Shown here: positions 42,462-49,950 of the stretch, one piece after another
Numbering within the stretch: position 1 is the first letter of the stretch
Layout of the letters: each line of letters opens with the position of its first letter
NCBI GenBank assembly: GCA_018242765.1
Contig: JAFEBH010000015.1
Coordinates: forward strand, 1-49,950
Reading direction: 5' to 3'
DNA length: 49,950 nt
Source of the DNA: Nitrospira sp.
Lineage (GTDB): Bacteria > Nitrospirota > Nitrospiria > Nitrospirales > Nitrospiraceae
Made by a program: the position numbers and the translations under genes
The notes under the pieces: generated by a model
The model's input: only the letters and a program-made list of their open reading frames with translations
Database searches by the model: none
What the model was told of the DNA's origin: nothing

Positions 42462-44666
42462 ATGTCAGCCAATGCCGCGCGGGTTCCCTCCTATCCACCG
42501 GATATCGGACGTTCTGCCAGTTTTCCAGTCGAGACCGATACCGGACTGATCTGCCTCCTTATTCTTGCGCGATTTCATGCCCTCCCCGCTGATGGCGCCC
42601 AGCTTCGGCATCAGTTTGCGCAGTCCGGACAGGTGCTCTCCGATACGGATCTGCTCCGTGCTGCCAAACATCTGGGCATGAAAGCCGGGCTGGTCAAGAC
42701 CACATGGAACAGACTACCCGGGACACCGTTACCGGCTTTGGCCAAGCGAGCGGATGGGCGCTACCTCGTCTTAGCTAAACTCGAAGGGGAGAAGGTGCTG
42801 GTCCAAGATCCCGTCGAAGGGCGCCCCCTGGTGTTCGCTCGAGAACAGTTCGAAGGAATCTGGACCGGCGAATTGTTGCTCTTCACGAAGCGGGCCAATG
42901 TCCGTCTCCAAGACCTGAAGTTCGATTTCACCTGGTTCATCCCTGCGATCGTCAAGTACCGAAAATTTTTCGGCGAAGTCCTGATCGCCTCATTCTTTCT
43001 CCAGCTCTTTGCCCTCGTGACGCCGCTCTTTACCCAAGTGATCATCGATAAGGTGCTGGTGCATAAGGGGTTTACCACGCTCCATGTGTTGGCCATCGGA
43101 ATGATCGTGCTGGCGATCTTTGAGGCACTCTTGGGCGGGCTTCGTTCCTATCTGTTTGCCCATACGACAAATCGGATTGATGTCAGCCTGGGCGCACAAC
43201 TCTTTCGCCATGTCTTGGCGCTTCCTCTTTCCTATTTTGAAGCGAGGCGCATCGGCGATACGGTGGCACGGGTCAGGGAGTTAGAGCAAATCCGTCAATT
43301 CTTGACCAGCCATTCGGTCACCGTGGTGCTCGACGTCTTCTTTACCGTCGTTTTTCTGACCGTGATGTGGTTCTACAGTCCGACACTCACCCTTGTGGTG
43401 ATGGCGTCGTTGCCGATCTATGCGTTGTTGTCCGTGGCGATTACCCCGGCGATTCGTGCTCGGTTGCATGAGAAGTTCAACCGCGGCGCTGAGAACCAGG
43501 CCTTCTTGGTGGAAGCGGTCAGCGGGATTCAGACCGTGAAGGCCCTGGCGGTGGAGCCGCCGCTGATGCGGAAATGGGAGGAGCAGCTGGCGGGCTATGT
43601 GCAAGCGAGTTTCCGTGCGACGAGCTTGATGACGATCGCTGGGCAGTCTGCCACGTGCGTGCAGAAAGTTACCACAGTGGCTGTGCTATGGCTGGGAGCC
43701 TATCGTGTGATCGGCGGCGACCTCAGCATCGGGCAATTGATTGCCTTCACCATGCTGTCGGCCCAGGTGACGGGACCGCTCCTCCGTCTGGTGAATCTCT
43801 GGCAGGAGTTTCAGCAGGTCGGTATTTCAATCGAGCGTCTGGGTGATGTACTCAACACGCCGCCGGAGCCGTCGTACAACCCGAACAGGACGACGCTGCC
43901 GCAGGTCACAGGGCAGGTGCAATTTGACGAGGTCACATTTCGGTATCGACATGATGGGCCGGAGGTCGTTCGCAAACTGTCCTGTGTCATTGAGCCTGGC
44001 CGGATGATCGGGATCGTCGGGCGCTCAGGGTCCGGGAAAAGCACGATCGCGAAGCTACTGCAGCGGCTCTATGTGCCGGAGCGAGGACGGATCCTCGTCG
44101 ACGGCGTCGATCTTGCTCAGGTTGACCCCGCCTGGTTGCGAAGACAAGTAGGTGTGGTGCTGCAAGAGAACTTCCTGTTCAACGGTTCAGTGCGGAGCAA
44201 TATCGCGCTGACCGATCCCGGCCTGTCGATGGAGCAAGTGATTCAAGCGGCGAAGTTGGCCGGCGCCCATGAGTTTATCCTGGAATTGTCGGACGGCTAC
44301 GACACGGTGCTCGGCGAGCATGGGTGTACCTTGTCGGGCGGGCAGCGCCAGCGGATTGCCATCGCCAGGGCTTTGGTCGCGAACCCCCGTATTCTGATTT
44401 TCGATGAGGCCACCAGTGCCCTCGACTATGAGTCTGAAGCGGTGATTCAGCGGAACATGGCGGAGATTGCCAAGGGACGGACGGTCGTGGTGATCGCCCA
44501 TCGGCTGAGCACGGTGCGGCCGGCCCATCGCATCTATGTCGTCGAACGGGGCGAGATTGTCGAGCAGGGGTCGCATGACCAACTGCTCGGCCTCGGCGGA
44601 TTGTACGCGCGGTTGCATAAGTATCAAAGCGGCGAGGGACCAATCGAGATGAAAAGTAAGGAGTGA
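42462..44666 (+). CDS. Type I secretion ABC exporter 2 (intact)
   Basis: HlyB-type exporter, 734 residues, collinear with the protein at 21797 so that the key residues share numbering. C39-like domain without protease cysteine (about 27-145), six-helix transmembrane domain (about 160-450) and an ATPase with complete motifs: Walker A GRSGSGKST, signature LSGGQRQR, Walker B FDEATSALD (Glu649), His switch AHRLST. It is expected to energise export of RTX proteins with a C-terminal signal. The ATG lies 7 nt after a -10-like hexamer, with no ribosome site. It is followed by HlyD and TolC genes, giving a complete tripartite exporter. Confidence 0.95.
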   Translation: MSANAARVPSYPPDIGRSASFPVETDTGLICLLILARFHALPADGAQLRHQFAQSGQVLSDTDLLRAAKHLGMKAGLVKTTWNRLPGTPLPALAKRADGRYLVLAKLEGEKVLVQDPVEGRPLVFAREQFEGIWTGELLLFTKRANVRLQDLKFDFTWFIPAIVKYRKFFGEVLIASFFLQLFALVTPLFTQVIIDKVLVHKGFTTLHVLAIGMIVLAIFEALLGGLRSYLFAHTTNRIDVSLGAQLFRHVLALPLSYFEARRIGDTVARVRELEQIRQFLTSHSVTVVLDVFFTVVFLTVMWFYSPTLTLVVMASLPIYALLSVAITPAIRARLHEKFNRGAENQAFLVEAVSGIQTVKALAVEPPLMRKWEEQLAGYVQASFRATSLMTIAGQSATCVQKVTTVAVLWLGAYRVIGGDLSIGQLIAFTMLSAQVTGPLLRLVNLWQEFQQVGISIERLGDVLNTPPEPSYNPNRTTLPQVTGQVQFDEVTFRYRHDGPEVVRKLSCVIEPGRMIGIVGRSGSGKSTIAKLLQRLYVPERGRILVDGVDLAQVDPAWLRRQVGVVLQENFLFNGSVRSNIALTDPGLSMEQVIQAAKLAGAHEFILELSDGYDTVLGEHGCTLSGGQRQRIAIARALVANPRILIFDEATSALDYESEAVIQRNMAEIAKGRTVVVIAHRLSTVRPAHRIYVVERGEIVEQGSHDQLLGLGGLYARLHKYQSGEGPIEMKSKE

Positions 44667-44683
44667 AGCGATGGGCTGTTTCT

Positions 44684-44718
44684 CGTAACCCGTAACTTGA
44701 AACCTGAACCGCAACGCT
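44684..44718. repeat. Degenerate 7-bp repeats between exporter and adaptor genes
   Basis: Successive heptamers CGTAACC, CGTAACT, TGAAACC, TGAACCG, CAACGCT fill most of the 60-bp spacer. The 7-bp period recurs in cleaner form at 46157. Confidence 0.5.
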
Positions 44719-44726
44719 GAGGTGGC

Positions 44727-46121
44727 ATGGTGTTCGGTACGCTCTCACGACAGTGGACGGTGTGGAAGGCGGCTTGGCAGGCTGAATCACGCCAGCCCTC
44801 CGGCATCGTCGCCCCGAGTGGACGGGCTTCGGAATTCCTTCCGGCGGTCTTGGAACTCCAGCAGGCACCTCCCTCGCCGATCGGGCGCGCGCTCATCTGG
44901 ACGATTGTGTCGGCCTTCACAGCGGCTGTGTTGTGGGCCTCATTCGGCTGGATCGACATTGTCGCGACCGCGCAGGGCAAGATCATTCCCAGCGGCTATT
45001 CCAAGATCATCCAACCCTATGAAACCGGCGTGATTGCCGCCATTCATGTGCAGGATGGGCAAGTGGTGAAGCAAGGCGATCTACTGATCGAGTTGGATGC
45101 CACGCTCAATCGTGCCGATCAGGATCGTGCCTCACACGAACAGCGTGCAGCGAAAGTAGAAGCGGCCCGGTTGCGGGCCCTGATAAAGGGGCAGGCCGTC
45201 TTCGACGCTCCTGCCGATGCCGACCACACCTATGTCTTGCTGCAGCAACAGTTGTTACGTGATCAGTTGGCGGAGTATCAGGCCAAGGTGGCCGCGGCAC
45301 AGCACCTCATGGATCAGCGCCGGGCGGCGGTCGAGCAAACCCATGAGAATATTCTCCGTTTGGAAGCCACGGTGCCGATGGAGGTCGAGCGGGCTGAGGC
45401 CTACAAGAAGTTGTTGGACCATGAGGCTGTCACCAAAATGGATTTTCTCCAGGCCGAGGGGCAACGGATCGACAAGGCGCAGGAGTTGGCCGCACAGAAA
45501 AAGAAGTTGGTCCAAGATCGGGCCGCGCTCGCAGAGGCTGCACAACACTATCGAGCCATGGTGTCGGAGTTCCAACAGAACAAGCAGGCCGAACTGTCCG
45601 TTCTGGAAACCAAGACGGCCTCGCTCGCACAGGAAGTGACAAAGGCGGGTCAAAAGGCCGGGTTGCAGCGACTGATGTCCCCGATCGACGGGGTGGTACA
45701 GCAGCTCGCCGTCCATACGGTTGGCGGCGTCGTGACACCGGCTCAGCAGCTGCTCATTATCGTGCCACGTGAGCATCCCGTGGAGATTGAGGCGCAGGTG
45801 GAAAATAAGGACGTCGGGTTTGTGAAAGAAGGGCAGCCGGTCGAGATCAAAGTCGAAACGTTTCCGTTCACCTTATATGGGACTATTCCTGGCCATGTGC
45901 TGACGGTTTCCGACGATGCCGCTTCCATTGAAAAGGTCGGGCTCGTCTATCCCACCAGAGTCAGTATGGAGCGATCCACGATCCACGTCGAAGGCAAGCA
46001 GGTGAATCTTTCTCCGGGGATGGCGGTGACGGTCGAGATCAAGACCGGGCAGCGCCGGATCATCGAGTACCTGCTGAGCCCATTACTCAAGTCGGTAAAA
46101 GAAAGTCTGAGGGAGCGCTAG
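44727..46121 (+). CDS. HlyD-type periplasmic adaptor 2
   Basis: 464 residues; CTGAGG about 7 nt before the ATG. Cytoplasmic tail, membrane helix (about 54-76), lipoyl half (GVIAAIHVQDGQVVKQGDLLIELD), long coiled-coil hairpin (about 125-305), second lipoyl half (MSPIDGVVQQLAVHTVGGVVTPAQQLLIIVP), beta-barrel and the end VTVEIKTGQRRIIEYLLSPLLKSVKESL. The full HlyD/LapC layout is present, and it pairs with exporter 2 and the TolC homologue. Close paralogue of the protein at 23988. Confidence 0.95.
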   Translation: MVFGTLSRQWTVWKAAWQAESRQPSGIVAPSGRASEFLPAVLELQQAPPSPIGRALIWTIVSAFTAAVLWASFGWIDIVATAQGKIIPSGYSKIIQPYETGVIAAIHVQDGQVVKQGDLLIELDATLNRADQDRASHEQRAAKVEAARLRALIKGQAVFDAPADADHTYVLLQQQLLRDQLAEYQAKVAAAQHLMDQRRAAVEQTHENILRLEATVPMEVERAEAYKKLLDHEAVTKMDFLQAEGQRIDKAQELAAQKKKLVQDRAALAEAAQHYRAMVSEFQQNKQAELSVLETKTASLAQEVTKAGQKAGLQRLMSPIDGVVQQLAVHTVGGVVTPAQQLLIIVPREHPVEIEAQVENKDVGFVKEGQPVEIKVETFPFTLYGTIPGHVLTVSDDAASIEKVGLVYPTRVSMERSTIHVEGKQVNLSPGMAVTVEIKTGQRRIIEYLLSPLLKSVKESLRER

Positions 46122-46156
46122 GAAGGGATGTATGCCATGAGGCGTAGGGGGGAGAA

Positions 46157-46191
46157 GTGAAACGTGAGAGGTGAACGGTGAAGGGTGAGCG
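46157..46191. repeat. Five tandem heptamers GTGARNS spanning the TolC start
   Basis: GTGAAAC, GTGAGAG, GTGAACG, GTGAAGG, GTGAGCG run head to tail. The presumed GTG start of the next gene (46178) is the first codon of the fourth unit. Seven is not a multiple of three, so gain or loss of a unit would change the frame of the start region. Confidence 0.7.
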
Positions 46192-47551
46192 GGGAGCACA
46201 AGAGAAGCTCTGCCTCCGTGATCGGTGTGGAGTGGTTAGTGTGATCCTCCTCACGCTTGTGGCCACGATGAGTGCGGCGTGGGCTGCTGATGAGGGGAAC
46301 CGTAGTCCTTCGACGCCTGTGCCAATGTTATCCTTAACGTTACGTGGTGCGTTGACGGCTGCGGCTGACAACAATCCGGATGTGTTGCTGTACAAGGAAC
46401 GGATTCAAGAAGCCAAAGGCCAGGTGCAGACACAGTTGGGAGCCATGCTGCCTAATCTGTCCGCCGATGTTCGGCAGAGCAGACGGACGCAATTTCTTGG
46501 CACCATCGGCCTCTCTCCTGTGCGCACGGATCCCTTCAGCATTTTCGATGCTCGGGTCAGCGCGACGCAAAACCTGTTCAGCCTCAGCTTGATTCAACGA
46601 TGGCGGGCATCGCGCGAGTCGCTCCATGTCACGGAGCAGGAGTCGGAAGCCAAAAAGCTCGATACGATGGCCACCGTGGCCTTGGCGTACATGGAGGGCT
46701 TAAAAGCCATGGCTACGATCAAGGCACATGAGTCGAACCAGCAGATCATGCAAGAGTTACTTGAGACTGTGAGGCAGCGGCAGCGCGGGGGGCTGGCCAC
46801 AGGGCTCGAGATTGCACGATTGGAAGCACAACTGGCGGCGGAGCGACAGCAGAACTCCTCGGCACGATATGAGCTCGATCACGCCAAACTGAGCCTGATC
46901 AATCTGCTGGCGTTACCGGCGAATAGTGTTGTGGCACTGACCGACGAGTGGCCCTCAACTGTGCCAGAGGTTCCATTGTCGCAGCAAGCTATTGAAGACG
47001 CGCTTGGTCAACGTCCAGAGGTCGGTGCGCAGTACACCCGTGTGAGAGCATCCGAATTGACCTATGCTGCTATGACTGGGGAACGGGTGCCATCACTAGT
47101 GGCACAGGGCGATTATGGGCTCGTCGGCAACCGCTGGAACAATACCCTCGATACGTATAGCATGGCGTTGATTCTTCAGATTCCCATCTTTGATGGCGCG
47201 CAACGTGAGGGCCGCATTGCGCAGGCGCGAAGTCAGTGGCAACAGGAAGCCCTCCGGATGAAGTCGGTGCTCAACCACGTCACCATGGAAGTCCAGGATG
47301 CACTGGCGTCATTGACTGCAGCCAAAGAACAGGTAGGGATCGCCCAAGCCGGTCTCCAGATGGCGACAAAAGAGCTCGATTTAGCTCGGGAGCGCTATGT
47401 CGTCATCACTTCCGCGAGCCACTTTGAACTGACCAATGGACTCTCTGCTGTCGCCCGTGCGAGAGAAAACCTCGTGAATGCCATCTTTCAACTCAACGCC
47501 GCCCGCATCAATCTTGCCCGATCGACCGGGAGTCCGATGTCGCTGAATTAG
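46178..47551 (+). CDS. TolC-family outer-membrane channel
   Basis: 457 residues. Signal peptide with a basic n-region and VVSVILLTLVATMSAAWA^AD cleavage site. TolC/OEP features: two homologous halves, each with LRGALTAAADNNPDVLLYKERIQEAKGQ-type first helices and long alpha-barrel segments; GLATGLEIARLEAQLAAERQQ; and a second half with IPIFDGAQREGRIAQARSQWQQE and the final ENLVNAIFQLNAARINLARSTG. It is the outer-membrane part of the exporter encoded by the two genes before it. The GTG start at 46178 is supported by GAGAGGTG upstream and by the n-region it provides; there is no ATG alternative before the hydrophobic core. Confidence 0.9.
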   Translation: MKGERGAQEKLCLRDRCGVVSVILLTLVATMSAAWAADEGNRSPSTPVPMLSLTLRGALTAAADNNPDVLLYKERIQEAKGQVQTQLGAMLPNLSADVRQSRRTQFLGTIGLSPVRTDPFSIFDARVSATQNLFSLSLIQRWRASRESLHVTEQESEAKKLDTMATVALAYMEGLKAMATIKAHESNQQIMQELLETVRQRQRGGLATGLEIARLEAQLAAERQQNSSARYELDHAKLSLINLLALPANSVVALTDEWPSTVPEVPLSQQAIEDALGQRPEVGAQYTRVRASELTYAAMTGERVPSLVAQGDYGLVGNRWNNTLDTYSMALILQIPIFDGAQREGRIAQARSQWQQEALRMKSVLNHVTMEVQDALASLTAAKEQVGIAQAGLQMATKELDLARERYVVITSASHFELTNGLSAVARARENLVNAIFQLNAARINLARSTGSPMSLN

Positions 47552-47917
47552 CCGCTCGTTGTCTGACTGACACTCATTGTATAAGCTGGTAGTTGTAGTC
47601 AGGGCGTGTATTGTTTTCAGCTAAGGCCTTGCCACATTCGAAAACGGTCTTGTTGGCGTGGAATCATGAGCGTGCTCGCTCGTCCTAACGGTGTACTTGT
47701 CGCCCCTGTGACGATAGATATGAGGGTATTTGTGCAATCAAATAGACAGGCGAAGACGAAGCTGGATCATACAGAAAGAGGGTATGATTAGGCGATCATA
47801 CGAAGGCACAGTTCGAGAGTTGTTCCTGTCGGCACTCTGGTATGCACTGAGAAGTTGCATCGGTGTCTTGATTGATCGACCTCCCAAGGAGGATAATTTG
47901 GAGAGGAGGGGTGGTCT
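47552..47917. other. Intergenic region before the two-component genes
   Basis: No gene seen. CCTCC-CAA-GGAGG (47880-47892) is a small hairpin that would hide one Shine-Dalgarno-like GGAGG; a second (47905) remains free in front of the histidine kinase. Confidence 0.4.
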
Positions 47918-49003
47918 ATGTCTGTATCCCGAGTTCGAACGGGAATTCTTGCCGCCGGCATTGCTGCACTGCTCCTCCATTTCCCTGCTGAAGGTGCACG
48001 GTATTTTCTGTCTCTCGTTCCTCATCAACTATCGACGCCCTTTGAGTTGGAAACCCTTGCGTCGTTAGCACCTGAGACGGTCACCGCTTTCTCACCTCGT
48101 GACTCTGATGAATCCGTGTGGAAAGCCGTCAGCACTCGAGTTTTTGGCATGGCACTGATCGGACTGCCGATTTGGTATTTCCTGCAACGTCGGGAGCGTG
48201 AAGAAGAGCTTCAGCGGCTCGATGAAGGGTGGGCCGCACGCTTGCATGCACGTAGCGAAGAGCTCATGGCCGTCAACAACGCGCTCGTCAGTGAAGTCTC
48301 GAAGCGAATTGATACGGAACAGTCTCTGGAGGCCAACCGACGAGATCTTCGTCTTCTTGCATCCCAACTCCTTCGCCTTCAAGAAGAGGAACGACGACGG
48401 ATCTCGCGCGATCTGCACGACGATATCAATCAACGACTGGCGCTCTTGTCGATCGACATTGAAATGCTGGAACGGCAGCTCTCAACTGCAGCCGTCGGGA
48501 CGGTCCGTACGGTTCGTAGCATTCAGAATCGTATTGTCGAACTATCCGAAAGTGTACGCCGCCTCGCCTATCAGTTTCATCCCTCCATCCTCGATGATCT
48601 GGGCTTGCCCATTGCGCTCCGACGCCTCATTGATGATTTTCAGGCCCGTACCGGTCTTGATGCCCGTTTCATCAGCAAAGACATCCCGCAGCATCTGGCG
48701 CAGGATGTTGTCACGTGCCTGTATCGTGTCACTCAGGAAGGGTTGGCAAATATTGCTCGTCATGCGAAGGCAAAAACCGTGCGGGTAGAGCTGATCCGGG
48801 TGCGGGATGGGCTGCGCCTTATGATACACGATGATGGAGTAGGATTTGATGTGAATCCTGATGATGGTCGGCGAGGAAGTCTCGGGTTGTTGAGTATGAA
48901 GGAACGAGTCTCCTTAGTTGTCGGGTCTTTCACGATAGACTCGACACCGGGGGCAGGCACACGGATCTGTGCCTGGGTGCCCCTGAAACAGGAGCGTGTA
49001 TGA
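47918..49003 (+). CDS. NarX/DegS-type sensor histidine kinase
   Basis: 361 residues; GGAGGGG ends 6 nt before the ATG. Two membrane helices (about 8-22 and 75-90) enclose a ~50-residue periplasmic loop, too small for a classic sensor domain. A cytoplasmic coiled coil (about 92-150) leads to the HisKA_3 dimerisation domain with phosphorylated His167 (RISRDLHDDINQRLALL) and an HATPase_c domain (VTQEGLANIARHAKAK N-box, DDGVGFD, GSLGLLSMKER). The four-base ATGA overlap with the next gene marks its cognate regulator. The signal is unknown; control of the neighbouring export genes is possible but unproven. Confidence 0.93.
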   Translation: MSVSRVRTGILAAGIAALLLHFPAEGARYFLSLVPHQLSTPFELETLASLAPETVTAFSPRDSDESVWKAVSTRVFGMALIGLPIWYFLQRREREEELQRLDEGWAARLHARSEELMAVNNALVSEVSKRIDTEQSLEANRRDLRLLASQLLRLQEEERRRISRDLHDDINQRLALLSIDIEMLERQLSTAAVGTVRTVRSIQNRIVELSESVRRLAYQFHPSILDDLGLPIALRRLIDDFQARTGLDARFISKDIPQHLAQDVVTCLYRVTQEGLANIARHAKAKTVRVELIRVRDGLRLMIHDDGVGFDVNPDDGRRGSLGLLSMKERVSLVVGSFTIDSTPGAGTRICAWVPLKQERV

Positions 49004-49647
49004 GCAAGCCTCGCGTACTCTTGGCGGATGATCACGCGTTGGTGCTGGAAGGGTTCAGAAAGCTGCTGGAAGAGCATTGTCAGGTCGTAGGTTCCGTAGA
49101 GGATGGTCGTGCATTGCTTGATGCGGCGAAACGCTTGCAGCCGGACATTGTCGTTTTGGATATTTCAATGCCCAAACTGAATGGTCTTGATGCAGCCCGT
49201 CGGTTGCGAAAGATGATTCCCCAACCACGATTGATTTTTGTGACGGTTCATGCGGATCAGGACTATGTCACTCAAGCCTTCAAGGCTGGCGCCTCAGCCT
49301 ACTTGCTGAAACGGTCGGCAGGATCCGAGCTCTTACAGGCCATTGATGCGGTGAAGAACGACAATTATTATATTACGTCGTTGATTGCCAAGGATCTGGT
49401 CCAAGCCGCCATCGCCGACACGGCGTCGGGGGGTGGCGGCCAGGATCGCTTGCCGATACGCCAGCGAGAGATCTTACAGCTTGTAGCTGAGGGGTTGACG
49501 CTCAAGGAAATCGCGTCAACACTCGGGCTCTCTCCTAAGACGGTTGAGTATCACAAGGCCAAGCTGATGGAGCAGCTTGGCCTCCATACCACTGCCGAAC
49601 TAACAAAATACGCACTCGCCCACGGTCTCACGCCCTCATCTGAGTAG
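49000..49647 (+). CDS. NarL/FixJ-family response regulator
   Basis: 215 residues, translationally coupled to the kinase (ATGA overlap). Receiver domain 1-120 with acidic pocket LLADD, phospho-acceptor Asp54 (IVVLDISMP), a conserved Thr (FVTVH) and Lys (LLKRS). A linker leads to a LuxR-type HTH (about 150-210: PIRQREILQLVAEGLTLKEIASTLGLSPKTVEYHKAKLMEQLGLHT). All key residues are present. A DNA-binding transcription regulator; its sites are unknown. Confidence 0.95.
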   Translation: MSKPRVLLADDHALVLEGFRKLLEEHCQVVGSVEDGRALLDAAKRLQPDIVVLDISMPKLNGLDAARRLRKMIPQPRLIFVTVHADQDYVTQAFKAGASAYLLKRSAGSELLQAIDAVKNDNYYITSLIAKDLVQAAIADTASGGGGQDRLPIRQREILQLVAEGLTLKEIASTLGLSPKTVEYHKAKLMEQLGLHTTAELTKYALAHGLTPSSE

Positions 49648-49926
49648 CAGTCTGTTGTTCTTAATTTCTTCCTGCATTCTTTCCAAGGGATTTTCCCTCA
49701 CGACTTTAGGCATGTGCCTCATGGTACAAGCGGTGGAGTCTTGCTAAGAATACGATAGGCCGATGGTGGATTCTGCGAAAGGAGGTATGTGGTGGCACCA
49801 CCCTTGTGAAGGAGACCTGAGCTGGTGGTGATCGTGATACATCGGATCGCTGCCTTCAACAATCGGTATGCCATCGAAAAAGTATCGGCCTACGGATTTG
49901 AAATGATCCAACAAGGAGGTTCTGTC

Positions 49927-49950
49927 ATGGCAGCATCAAGCGAGCGGGGA
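49927..49950 (+). CDS. Start of a gene running off the right edge
   Basis: ATG at 49927 with AAGGAGG 7 nt upstream; only eight codons (MAASSERG) are visible. The frame is open upstream to GTG codons at 49825/49828, which also have AAGGAG before them, so a 34-residue longer product is possible. No function can be given. Confidence 0.5.

Noticed and set aside
21797..44666. Reading ABC exporters 1 and 2 as a classical heterodimer with one degenerate site.
   Set aside because: In exporter 1 both the Walker B Glu and the signature are altered. In a heterodimer these fall into different composite sites, unlike known heterodimeric exporters.
47730..48068. Overlapping 112-codon frame at the start of the histidine kinase gene.
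   Set aside because: It overlaps the kinase N-terminus in another frame and lacks a ribosome site; the kinase frame has GGAGGGG and a coherent domain structure.
49686..49698. AGGGA-TTT-TCCCT hairpin after the response regulator gene as terminator.
   Set aside because: Stem of five pairs and no T-run behind it; too weak to list as terminator.

Overview
The window reads as a chromosomal accessory region of a Gram-negative, diderm bacterium of moderately high GC. The mix of an MSH/Oxp-like hybrid secretion operon, RTX proteins with type I exporters, a NarX-type sensor and a RoxA-like di-heme cytochrome, plus the general codon style, suggests a Nitrospira-like organism (phylum Nitrospirota). That assignment is inference; no rRNA or marker gene is present. 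No tRNA, rRNA, CRISPR array or insertion sequence was found.

Layout. 1-961 (minus): N-terminal part of a secreted protein made of 103-residue BACON-like repeats, running off the left edge. 1.76-3.06 kb: nucleotide-sugar dehydrogenase. 3.2-13.7 kb: one long operon with its own predicted promoter, encoding a lipoprotein secretin with TPR repeats and a C-terminal cohesin-like domain, three pseudopilins, a LysM lipoprotein, GspF and GspE, and a PilM/N/O/P-like inner-membrane platform, i.e. a type II secretion / type IV pilus hybrid. 14.3-18.7 kb: a UDP-glucuronate decarboxylase-like epimerase, proA and a 595-residue protein of unknown function. 18.8 kb: a 58-residue small protein.

19.3-47.6 kb is dominated by RTX and type I secretion. 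It holds an orphan RTX C-terminal module with no proper start, an AbiEii-like nucleotidyltransferase pair (minus strand), a first exporter set (ABC + HlyD), small accessory genes and a frameshifted DUF1653 gene, then a lipoprotein followed by a 2452-residue RTX protein with a lipase-like N-terminus. After a broken gene, a HEAT-type lipoprotein, a methyltransferase and a RoxA-like cytochrome comes a second exporter set (ABC + HlyD + TolC). 47.9-49.65 kb: a NarX/NarL-type histidine kinase and response regulator. A new gene starts at the right edge.

How the parts fit. The giant RTX protein is the obvious cargo and ABC2-HlyD2-TolC the obvious intact exporter. ABC1 has lost the Walker B glutamate and has an altered signature motif, so it may be inactive or specialised. 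Both ABC genes are preceded by the same promoter-like element (TTGGCC-N17-TAAGAT) placed so that the A of the ATG lies 7 nt after the -10 hexamer. Both messages would then be leaderless and share control through an AAANNTTT palindrome overlapping the -35. A third copy of the element, with no start codon at the matching place, lies alone at 39.8 kb and looks like the scar of a lost or moved exporter locus. The shared promoter, the degenerate exporter, the orphan RTX module and the ghost promoter together suggest an RTX export island that has been duplicated and is partly decaying.
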